In this document: piece after piece, positions 1 to 5,153 of the stretch
Layout of the letters: each line of letters begins with the position of its first letter
Position numbering within the stretch: position 1 is the first letter of the stretch
Source of the DNA: Candidatus Fermentibacteraceae bacterium
GTDB taxonomy: Bacteria > Fermentibacterota > Fermentibacteria > Fermentibacterales > JCC-6
Assembly: GCA_021162285.1 (NCBI GenBank)
Contig: JAGGYZ010000257.1
Span: 1-5,153 of the forward strand
DNA: 5,153 nt
Direction: 5' to 3'
The notes under the pieces: generated by a model
The model's input: the letters and a program-made list of their open reading frames with translations, nothing else
The model's database searches: none
What the model was told of the DNA's origin: nothing
Position numbers and translations under genes: made by a program

Positions 1-1
1 G

Positions 2-1018
2 GGAATAGGGCTGGTTCTGGGGCTTGCAGCCGGTAAGGTGGCGGCAGCTTTTGCAGGCGCAGTTGCAAGTGTTCTTCTTGTTCTTGCTGTAAAGAAGCTG
101 GCCGAGGGGTTTATGGGTCCTGTTGGATTGAACAGATTTCTTGCGGTTATGGTGGGCGCTATGGCCCTTATCTACGGCAGAATGCCCTACGATGTTACAA
201 CAGCTGCAGCCCTGGCTCTGTGGGGAGCGTGGCTGATGCAGACAGACAGGTCGTTTGCCGCAGGGGTTCTACTGGGTGCAGCTCTTCTGGTCCGTCCTGA
301 TTCAATTGTTCTTCTGCCTGTTTACTGGACGGAAAACAAAAATCCGGAGAAGTTTGCTTTTGCAGCGGCAGGGGCATTCCCCTTTGTTCTGGGAATTCTC
401 GGATACAACTTCTATCGTTTCGGCTCTGTTCTTTCAGATGGACATTCCCAGGACCCTGCCATTGCTCTGGATATGTTCAGCCGTGGAATTCCCGGGCTTC
501 TGCTGAGCCCGGGCAAAGGGCTGTTCTGGTATGCTCCGCTTACTATCCTTGCTATTTTTTACTGTGGAGACTGGCGGTTCTGGAGCCCTTTTGTCTTTTC
601 CCTTGTTCTTCACGGTTTTCTTCATGACTGGACAGGGGGAACAGGCTGGGGGCCGAGATTTCTGTTCATGGTTGTTCCGGTTCTTTTCATGCCACTCATG
701 CGTCCGGGGACAGGCGGCAGGCTGTTCAAAGTGCTTGCCACGGTGTCTGTACTAATTACTATTGCTGCAGGTATCACCGATACCAATGCCCTTGAACAGC
801 GTCTGGGTGCCGATGAATTTGACTCCCAGTCAAGGCAGGCCGTTGTGTGGTCGCCGCGCAGGTCACCTCTGCTGCACACAGTACTCCATCCCGATTTTAC
901 ACACCCCGACCTGCTTGGCTACCACGCCGCCGGAATACCCGGTGCTCTGGTGCAGATGGCCGCCGGCGCTGCTCTGCTGTTGTATGCGGAGAAGGGGAAG
1001 AGGTGGAAAAGGGCATGA
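2..1018 (+). CDS. Polytopic membrane glycosyltransferase, GT-C/ArnT/PMT-like (5'-truncated, C-terminal part)
   Basis: The reading frame is open from base 2 to a TGA at 1016-1018, giving 338 visible codons, so the gene begins left of the window. A GTG at 38 lies inside the frame and has no convincing ribosome site, so I do not take it as the start. The protein is very hydrophobic, with about nine or ten likely membrane segments. Seen in order (visible-fragment numbering): an RPDS motif at 98-101 after a membrane helix, SPGKGLFWY at 169-177, and a W-x-GG-x-GWGPRF motif at 210-220. This trio (RP after a helix, SPGKGL-Y-P, WGG-GPR-L) recurs in the C-terminal halves of bacterial GT-C proteins annotated as PMT/ArnT-like glycosyltransferases, which transfer sugars from polyprenyl-phosphate donors on the outer face of the inner membrane. 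The N-terminal acidic catalytic motif would be off the window, so activity cannot be judged. The stop overlaps the next start (ATGA). Acceptor and sugar are unknown, and a non-catalytic membrane protein of this fold remains possible. Confidence 0.68.
   Translation, partial: GIGLVLGLAAGKVAAAFAGAVASVLLVLAVKKLAEGFMGPVGLNRFLAVMVGAMALIYGRMPYDVTTAAALALWGAWLMQTDRSFAAGVLLGAALLVRPDSIVLLPVYWTENKNPEKFAFAAAGAFPFVLGILGYNFYRFGSVLSDGHSQDPAIALDMFSRGIPGLLLSPGKGLFWYAPLTILAIFYCGDWRFWSPFVFSLVLHGFLHDWTGGTGWGPRFLFMVVPVLFMPLMRPGTGGRLFKVLATVSVLITIAAGITDTNALEQRLGADEFDSQSRQAVVWSPRRSPLLHTVLHPDFTHPDLLGYHAAGIPGALVQMAAGAALLLYAEKGKRWKRA
491..513 (+). repeat. Perfect 8-bp GC-rich inverted repeat inside the GT-C-like gene
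   Basis: CCCGGGCT at 491-498 is exactly reverse-complemented by AGCCCGGG at 506-513, with a 7-base loop. No T-run follows, so it is not an intrinsic terminator. It lies over the codons for the conserved glycine/proline-rich SPGKG motif, whose codons (CCC, GGG, GGC) make such a palindrome easy to get by chance. Confidence 0.35.
1000..1006 (+). promoter_or_regulatory. Ribosome binding site for the GT4-like gene
   Basis: GAGGTGG ends 8 bases before the ATG at 1015, inside the last codons of the upstream gene. It supports this ATG over the in-frame upstream GTGs at 847 and 1003. It also places initiation next to the upstream stop, as expected for translational coupling. Confidence 0.75.
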
Positions 1019-2088
1019 AAATTCTTCACCTGTCTCCGCAGAATTACACCGGGATCCTTACACTGTTTGTACAGGGACATCGTGCCCTGGGGCACGAGAG
1101 CAGGCTTGTAACTTTCTACAGGGCGAAGAACCGGTATCCGGAAGACATCTGTCTGAACCTGCCTTTCGTCGGGCCAATGGAGTGGCTGTGGAAGGTAAAG
1201 AGACTTATACGAAGCGGGAGTCTCCGGGTACCGTTTACAGGAACAACAAACAGGATATTCTGGAAACCTTCAGGAGCAGAGCGAATACTGATGCCCCTTC
1301 GGGATCTGCTGTGGTCTCCGTTTGTTAAAAGAGCTTACAGAAAGTATGGATTCTCCGATTTTGACATACATGTTCTTGAAGGGGGAATGAGTTTTTTCAG
1401 AGATGGAAGAGATGTTAAGAAGCTGAGAGCCGCAGGAAAGCACATAGTTTCCAACTACCACGGTCTTGATCTGCGGATGAGGGGGGCTATAAAACCGGTG
1501 TGGGATGTCACAGAGCTTCATACCACCTGCGAATTTGATCTGTTCCAGAGGTACGATGAGCTGGAGTACCTGTTTCTGCCCTTCGACAGTTCCCTGGTTC
1601 CCCCTGCAAACCCTTCGGGAGAAATTATAAAGATCTGTCACGCTCCCAGAATAAGGTCGGTGAAAGGTACAGACACAATTATCAAGGTCGTAGAGAAGCT
1701 TTCTGAAACACTGCCCGTTGAAATGGTTCTTATAGAGAACATGCCTCATCAGGAGGCTCTGAGGTTGAAATCACAGTGTCACATAGCAATAGACCAGATC
1801 GCCAGCGGAGACATGGGCTACGGTGTCAACTCCCTGGAGAGTCTGGCCATGGGAGTCTGTACTGTTACCAACCTGTCGCAGGCCTATCAGGACTTTATAC
1901 CGGATCATCCGTTTGCACTTGCTGAACCTCATGATCTGGAAGCGGTTCTCCGCAGATTGATCCTTGATGGGCAGCTCCGCGAAAGATACGCCGCATCAGG
2001 CCCTGGCTGGATAAGAAAAACACATCACTGGAAAACTGTTGCCAGTCAGATGCACGCGAGATATGCAGAGCTGGGGTGGGCTGAATAA
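1015..2088 (+). CDS. GT-B fold glycosyltransferase, GT4-like
   Basis: A 357-residue protein, likely cytoplasmic or membrane-peripheral, that would transfer a sugar from a nucleotide-sugar donor onto a growing glycan. The ATG at 1015 is chosen because the protein then opens with MKILHLS, the first strand of a GT-B fold. The in-frame extension upstream to GTG 847 reads as arginine-rich, unstructured sequence overlapping the previous gene. The C-terminal donor domain carries HAPRIRSVKGTD at 209-220, matching the HAP-x-x-x-KGT element of GT4-like enzymes. It also carries IAIDQ at 257-261 and GYGVNSLESLAMG at 268-280, the equivalent of the E-G-F-G-x(4)-EAMA-x-G nucleotide-sugar loop, with E275 as the retained second glutamate. 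The first glutamate of the usual EX7E pair is a methionine (M267). Length is normal for the family. The gene shares ATGA with the previous gene and TAATG with the flippase gene. Sugar and linkage cannot be read from the sequence. Confidence 0.82.
   Translation: MKILHLSPQNYTGILTLFVQGHRALGHESRLVTFYRAKNRYPEDICLNLPFVGPMEWLWKVKRLIRSGSLRVPFTGTTNRIFWKPSGAERILMPLRDLLWSPFVKRAYRKYGFSDFDIHVLEGGMSFFRDGRDVKKLRAAGKHIVSNYHGLDLRMRGAIKPVWDVTELHTTCEFDLFQRYDELEYLFLPFDSSLVPPANPSGEIIKICHAPRIRSVKGTDTIIKVVEKLSETLPVEMVLIENMPHQEALRLKSQCHIAIDQIASGDMGYGVNSLESLAMGVCTVTNLSQAYQDFIPDHPFALAEPHDLEAVLRRLILDGQLRERYAASGPGWIRKTHHWKTVASQMHARYAELGWAE
2073..2080 (+). promoter_or_regulatory. Ribosome binding site for the flippase gene
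   Basis: GGGGTGGG lies 7 bases before the ATG at 2088, within the last codons of the GT4-like gene. It is a purine-rich, G-heavy match to the Shine-Dalgarno consensus and places the start on the TAATG overlap. Confidence 0.6.
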
Positions 2089-3527
2089 TGCCGCATACAG
2101 GGCAGAGAGATCTGGCTAAAGAAACCCTTTTATACGCACTGGCAATGGTGGTAAGCGGTCTGGTACAGTTCGCTTTCCTGCCGTTTATGAGTACATTTCT
2201 AACACCGGAACAGGCCGGAGAGCTGGGTGTGATAAGAATTGTCAGTGAGATAATTGCAGGTATTGTGGTTCTTGGTCTTCCGGCATCAATAATCAGAGCA
2301 TGGCACCGTACAGATGCCCACCGGGCTGTTCTTGTGCGTTCTATTCTGTTTCCTCTTGCCCCTCTTTTTGTGTCGGCGGTACTTGTTGCTGTCTTTGGCG
2401 ATAAAATTGCCGGTCTGCTTCATGTCACAGATGCATCACTGTTCCTCCACGCACTTGCCCTGGGCGGAGCTGTTGCTCTGCTGCAGGTTGCTCTTTCAAT
2501 GCCGAGAGCACAGGGAATGGCAGGCACTTACTTTGCTATTCAGTTCGCCAGAGGCATGCTGTCGCTGGTTCTGCTGTTCTTTCTGCTTCGAACGGCTGTT
2601 GCCGGAGGTGCTGTAAAGTCTTTTCTTGAGGCCAGATGGATACCAACCGTTCTGGCTGTGGTTTTTTCTTTTTTGTTTATGTGGAGACTTACGGGAAAAT
2701 CGTCAGGGGAAAAGCCGCCGGAGCATCTTTCGGGAACAATGCTGGCATTCAGCCTGCCCCTTGTACCGGCAAGCCTTGCACTGCTTGTTCTTTCCAGCGC
2801 CGATATGTTTATGCTCCGAACAATTTCTACAGATATGGCACAGAGCGGATGGTACGAATGGGCAGGGAGAGCAGTTCTTATACTGGCACCGCTGACACTG
2901 GGGTTCAGCATGGCCTGGCACCGGTATATCTTCAGGAAGAAAAAACAGGGCGGAAGAATGGACGAGCTTGGAAGAAGCGGTCTTCTGTTCATGATTACAG
3001 TAAACTGGGCAGCCATGGTTCTTGCAATACTGTCCAACGAGATCGTATCGGTTTTCGGTGGGGCAGCGTGGCTTCCTGCTGCCAGGGTTCTTCCGTGGAT
3101 TGCCGGGTCTGCAGCAATGTATGCCCTCTTCACAATTTCGCAGACTGCGCCGCTGCTCACCGGTCAAACGAAGTACATAGGCTGGATGACCGCTTTCGGT
3201 GCAGTTCTGAACATAGGGTTCAACCTTCGTCTCATACCGGTGGCAGGTGCGGTTGGAGCAGCTTTCGCAACGCTGGCAACAAACATGTTCATGGCACTTT
3301 CTCTGTTCTGGATAGGAAGAAAGGTTTTTCCCGTGAGTTTTCCGGCTGTGGTGATAATGGTGATTGTTCCTGTGTTTTCCGGGCCACTGTCCGGTATGTC
3401 CCCTGTGCTCAGGATGATTGCTATTCTTGCAGGTACTGCAGTGACGGTGACTGTTATCAATGTGCTCAGGACACTGGGAACCGGCGATGTGCTTGAAACA
3501 CCAGGGGGAGACAGCCATGAGCTTTGA
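2088..3527 (+). CDS. Wzx/MATE-like oligosaccharide flippase (polysaccharide biosynthesis membrane protein)
   Basis: A 479-residue inner-membrane protein with about 14 hydrophobic helices, roughly at 13-33, 47-67, 85-103, 120-138, 152-170, 182-200, 218-236, 258-276, 298-316, 332-352, 364-384, 388-410, 418-434 and 440-460. That length and topology fit the MOP (MATE/Wzx/MurJ) superfamily. The best signature is at 371-396, where an N-I-x-x-N-L-x-LIP-x-x-G-x-x-GAA-x-AT element spans the loop between two late helices. It is typical of polysaccharide flippases. SSADMFML at 236-243 resembles the helix-7 aspartate region of Wzx proteins. The role would be to move a polyprenyl-diphosphate-linked glycan from the cytoplasmic to the periplasmic face. 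Flanking glycosyltransferases on both sides support Wzx over a drug-exporting MATE protein. MurJ-type lipid II flippase is a less likely alternative, worth keeping because murB is nearby. The 3' end overlaps the next gene by 11 bases. Confidence 0.85.
   Translation: MPHTGQRDLAKETLLYALAMVVSGLVQFAFLPFMSTFLTPEQAGELGVIRIVSEIIAGIVVLGLPASIIRAWHRTDAHRAVLVRSILFPLAPLFVSAVLVAVFGDKIAGLLHVTDASLFLHALALGGAVALLQVALSMPRAQGMAGTYFAIQFARGMLSLVLLFFLLRTAVAGGAVKSFLEARWIPTVLAVVFSFLFMWRLTGKSSGEKPPEHLSGTMLAFSLPLVPASLALLVLSSADMFMLRTISTDMAQSGWYEWAGRAVLILAPLTLGFSMAWHRYIFRKKKQGGRMDELGRSGLLFMITVNWAAMVLAILSNEIVSVFGGAAWLPAARVLPWIAGSAAMYALFTISQTAPLLTGQTKYIGWMTAFGAVLNIGFNLRLIPVAGAVGAAFATLATNMFMALSLFWIGRKVFPVSFPAVVIMVIVPVFSGPLSGMSPVLRMIAILAGTAVTVTVINVLRTLGTGDVLETPGGDSHEL
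3503..3510 (+). promoter_or_regulatory. Ribosome binding site for the family 2 glycosyltransferase gene
   Basis: AGGGGGAG ends 6 bases before the ATG at 3517, inside the 3' end of the flippase gene. It decides the start: in-frame ATGs at 3460 and 3487 lack a comparable site and would add 19 or 10 residues that do not belong to the fold. Confidence 0.75.
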
Positions 3528-4455
3528 TATTTCCGTACAGGTTCCGGTAAGAAACGGCGGTGACAGATTCAGAAAGTTTCTTGCAAGCCTTGCGGCACAG
3601 GATCTTCAAAGACCATGGGAACTGGTGATAGTGGATGATGGAAGTGACCTTGCTGTGCAGGAGGAATTTCTGCAGGAGCTTGGAAGTCTGCCTGACCTGT
3701 GTTCAGTGAAAATTGTGGCAATGAATCCTGGAGGAAACAGACCTGCTGCAAGAAACAGCGCGTATATGGCTTCCGAAGCTTCCGTAGCTCTGCTTATGGA
3801 CGGCGACCTGGAATTTGGTCCCTCCCTTTTGAGGGAGCATCTGGCAGTAAGAGAAAAAACCGGTGCGGATGTTGTGATGGGCAGAAGGATAAACGCCTGG
3901 AGTGAAACTGCAACTCCATGGCAGAAATGGTTTGATACCCGGGCCATGGGGGATTCTCCCTCTGGAGAGTTTCCGTGGAATTATTTCATCACCGGGAATC
4001 TGTCTGTTACCTCAACCCTGCTGGAACAGGCCGGTGGATTCGATACTGCCATAGACTGTTACGGAGGCGAGGATACGGAGATGGGGTACAGATTGAAGCA
4101 GATGGGTGTTTCCTTTTACTGGGACCCGCTTGTTTCGGTCAACCATCTGGACAGCGTTACAGTAACCCAGCACTCCGGGAAAATGCTTGAGTACGGTGGC
4201 ACCGGCTTGAAGTACACACTGGAAAAACACCCTGGGATACAGGGGCTTCTGGGAAGCCGCTGGGTGGCACCTGTTTTTTCAAAACCTGTACATCTCTTTC
4301 CCATGAGAATACTTGCAGGGGCAGCTCTTGCTGCGCCGGTTTACCGGGCAGTGCTGGGTTTTATGGAGAAACACGGCAGGCCGCAGGTTCTGTTTACCTA
4401 TCTTGCGGTGGGGGCATGTTTGATCGGGCTTCGCGGGGGTGATTACAGAAAATGA
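3517..4455 (+). CDS. GT-A fold family 2 (GT2) glycosyltransferase
   Basis: A 312-residue protein expected to use a nucleotide-sugar donor at the cytoplasmic face of the inner membrane. The ATG at 3517 puts the first strand (ISVQVPVRNGG, 5-15) at the N-terminus, as usual for GT2. Nucleotide-binding VDDGS is at 39-43. RPAARN at 75-80 matches the conserved ARN helix. The metal-binding D-x-D motif is DGD at 95-97. GGFD at 173-176 followed by GGED at 183-186 supplies the probable catalytic acid pair (E185, D186), and NH at 209-210 is a conserved late motif. All key GT2 residues are present, so it is probably active. After the catalytic domain, residues 261-283 and 291-308 are hydrophobic and may anchor the enzyme to the membrane. 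The gene starts inside the flippase gene and ends in an ATGA overlap with murB. The sugar transferred is unknown. Confidence 0.88.
   Translation: MSFDISVQVPVRNGGDRFRKFLASLAAQDLQRPWELVIVDDGSDLAVQEEFLQELGSLPDLCSVKIVAMNPGGNRPAARNSAYMASEASVALLMDGDLEFGPSLLREHLAVREKTGADVVMGRRINAWSETATPWQKWFDTRAMGDSPSGEFPWNYFITGNLSVTSTLLEQAGGFDTAIDCYGGEDTEMGYRLKQMGVSFYWDPLVSVNHLDSVTVTQHSGKMLEYGGTGLKYTLEKHPGIQGLLGSRWVAPVFSKPVHLFPMRILAGAALAAPVYRAVLGFMEKHGRPQVLFTYLAVGACLIGLRGGDYRK
4435..4443 (+). promoter_or_regulatory. Near-consensus ribosome binding site for murB
   Basis: GGGGGTGAT differs from the ideal GGAGGTGAT by one base and lies 8 bases before the ATG at 4452. It is the closest match to anti-Shine-Dalgarno in the window and sits in the last codons of the GT2 gene. 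It suggests murB is translated well on its own as well as by coupling. Confidence 0.75.
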
Positions 4456-5153
4456 TATTTGACAAAGCTCTGGAAGCCGCACCGGACCGGTTCAAAGTAA
4501 TCAGACTTTCAGATCTCACAACATGGGGTATAGGCGGTTACACCGCTTCCTGTACTGTAACATCGGAACAGGAACTTGCAGAGGTACTGAACCTGCTTCG
4601 GGGAAAATCACTTCCATGGGTAATTCTCGGAAAAGGATCCAACACACTGGCACCGTCTGAAGGGTGGCACGGTGTTGTTGTTTTACTGAGAGGGGATTTT
4701 ACAGAGTTTTCATTCAAAGGTAACCTGGTTACCGCCGGCGGCGGCGCGCACCTTCCCTCTGTAGCCGGGGCTGCCTGTTCCACCGGTCTTTCCGGCCTTG
4801 TGTTTGCCGTGGGTATTCCCGGTACTGTCGGCGGAGCTGTTTTTATGAATGCAGGTGCGTACGGATCAAGTGTTTCCGAGCTTATAGAAGAGGTCAGAGT
4901 GCTTCATCCTGGCGGTGCAATTGAGTATCTTACAGCTGATGAATGCGGTTTCGGTTACAGAACAAGTGTGTTTCAACGAAGAGATACAGTTGTTCTTGGC
5001 GCGACGCTGCGGCTCTCCAGGGCAGCAGGAAACAGTGGTGAACTTCGCAGGGAGGCCAGAGAGATTCTGCGGCTTAGAAGGCAGAAGTTTCCCCTTGATG
5101 TTCCCAATGCGGGAAGTGTTTTCCGCCGTCCTGATAACGGACCTCCGCCGGGA
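4452..5153 (+). CDS. murB: UDP-N-acetylenolpyruvoylglucosamine reductase (MurB), type II, 3'-truncated by window end
   Basis: The frame is open from the ATG at 4452 to the window end, giving 234 residues of an expected 290-310. MurB is the cytoplasmic FAD enzyme that uses NADPH to reduce UDP-GlcNAc-enolpyruvate to UDP-MurNAc, the second committed step of peptidoglycan synthesis. Visible motifs in order: TTWGIGG at 23-29 (FAD domain start), LGKGSN at 59-64 (FAD pyrophosphate loop), GLSGLVFAVGIPGTVGGA at 112-129 and FMNAGAYG at 131-138 (the family signature), FGYR with R170 (active-site arginine equivalent), and NAGSVFRRP at 219-227 with S222, the equivalent of the proton-donating serine. The R170-S222 spacing is 52 residues against 70 in E. 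coli MurB (R159-S229), consistent with a type II enzyme lacking the Tyr190 loop. The catalytic glutamate near the C-terminus is beyond the window. The gene overlaps the GT2 gene by ATGA. It could be the housekeeping copy or a glycan-cluster paralog. Confidence 0.93.
   Translation, partial: MIFDKALEAAPDRFKVIRLSDLTTWGIGGYTASCTVTSEQELAEVLNLLRGKSLPWVILGKGSNTLAPSEGWHGVVVLLRGDFTEFSFKGNLVTAGGGAHLPSVAGAACSTGLSGLVFAVGIPGTVGGAVFMNAGAYGSSVSELIEEVRVLHPGGAIEYLTADECGFGYRTSVFQRRDTVVLGATLRLSRAAGNSGELRREAREILRLRRQKFPLDVPNAGSVFRRPDNGPPPG

Noticed and set aside
847..1014. A 56-residue N-terminal extension of the GT4-like protein from an in-frame GTG at 847.
   Set aside because: The extension overlaps the upstream gene by over 150 bases, is arginine-rich without fold-like pattern, and the ATG at 1015 has its own ribosome site and gives a canonical GT-B N-terminus.
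1081..1096. Palindrome CGTGCC...GGCACG near the 5' end of the GT4-like gene, considered as an operator or attenuator.
   Set aside because: The stem is 6 bp and lies entirely within coding sequence in an operon interior with no promoter-like element nearby.
762..1328. A 188-codon plus-strand open frame spanning the junction of the GT-C-like and GT4-like genes.
   Set aside because: Both real genes read through this region in their own frames with family motifs. The third-frame product is low-complexity and Cys/Arg-rich.
2540..3160. A 206-codon minus-strand open frame opposite the flippase gene.
   Set aside because: No recognisable domain or start signal, and it is fully covered by a well-supported gene.
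2636..3496. A 286-codon plus-strand open frame in another phase inside the flippase gene, with a run of six A at 2940-2945 that might suggest frameshifting.
   Set aside because: The zero-frame reading at the A-run is AAA AAA C, not the phase needed for a canonical -1 slippery heptamer. The product is compositionally odd (Ser, Cys, Arg-rich), and the flippase reads intact through to its stop.
3460..3516. Upstream in-frame starts (3460, 3487) for the GT2 protein.
   Set aside because: The ATG at 3517 has AGGGGGAG at proper spacing and begins exactly at the GT2 fold.
2703..3518. A 271-codon open frame on the minus strand opposite the flippase gene, rich in Cys and His, looking superficially like a zinc-binding protein.
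   Set aside because: It is a shadow of the flippase gene: antisense reading of frequent GCA alanine and similar codons yields TGC cysteine. It has no credible ribosome site or domain, and the plus-strand gene has clear family motifs.
3822..3837. A short hairpin, CTCCCT paired with AGGGAG around a 4-base loop, inside the GT2 gene.
   Set aside because: Only 6 bp, mid-gene, no following T-run, and just after the DGD motif codons; expected by chance.

Overview
The window is a fully coding, single-strand stretch from a bacterial genome. It carries five genes, all on the + strand, and the first and last are cut by the window edges. Base composition is roughly balanced, Shine-Dalgarno sequences precede the four visible starts, and the genes use AGA/AGG arginine, ATA isoleucine and mixed CTG/CTT leucine codons freely. 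This does not look like an enterobacterial genome. It would fit an environmental or uncultured lineage, but I cannot name a taxon from the sequence alone. The glycan flippase and MurB show that it is a peptidoglycan-containing bacterium.

Layout: (1) positions 2-1018, the C-terminal part of a polytopic membrane protein resembling the lipid-sugar-dependent (GT-C/ArnT/PMT-like) glycosyltransferases. (2) 1015-2088, a GT-B fold, GT4-like glycosyltransferase. (3) 2088-3527, a Wzx/MATE-like oligosaccharide flippase with about 14 membrane segments. (4) 3517-4455, a GT-A fold family 2 glycosyltransferase with a hydrophobic C-terminus. (5) 4452-5153, the first 234 residues of a type II MurB (UDP-N-acetylenolpyruvoylglucosamine reductase), running off the right edge.

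Each gene overlaps the next (ATGA, TAATG, an 11-base overlap, ATGA). There is no intergenic DNA, and no internal promoter or terminator was seen, so the set is almost certainly one operon with translational coupling. The first four genes make sense together as a surface-glycan assembly module: cytoplasmic glycosyltransferases build a lipid-linked glycan, the flippase moves it across the inner membrane, and the GT-C-like protein may act on the outer face. The least expected feature is murB, a peptidoglycan-precursor gene, coupled directly to the end of this module. I found no RNA gene, mobile element, CRISPR array or clearly new system. The findings below are modest and mostly concern gene context and motif variants.
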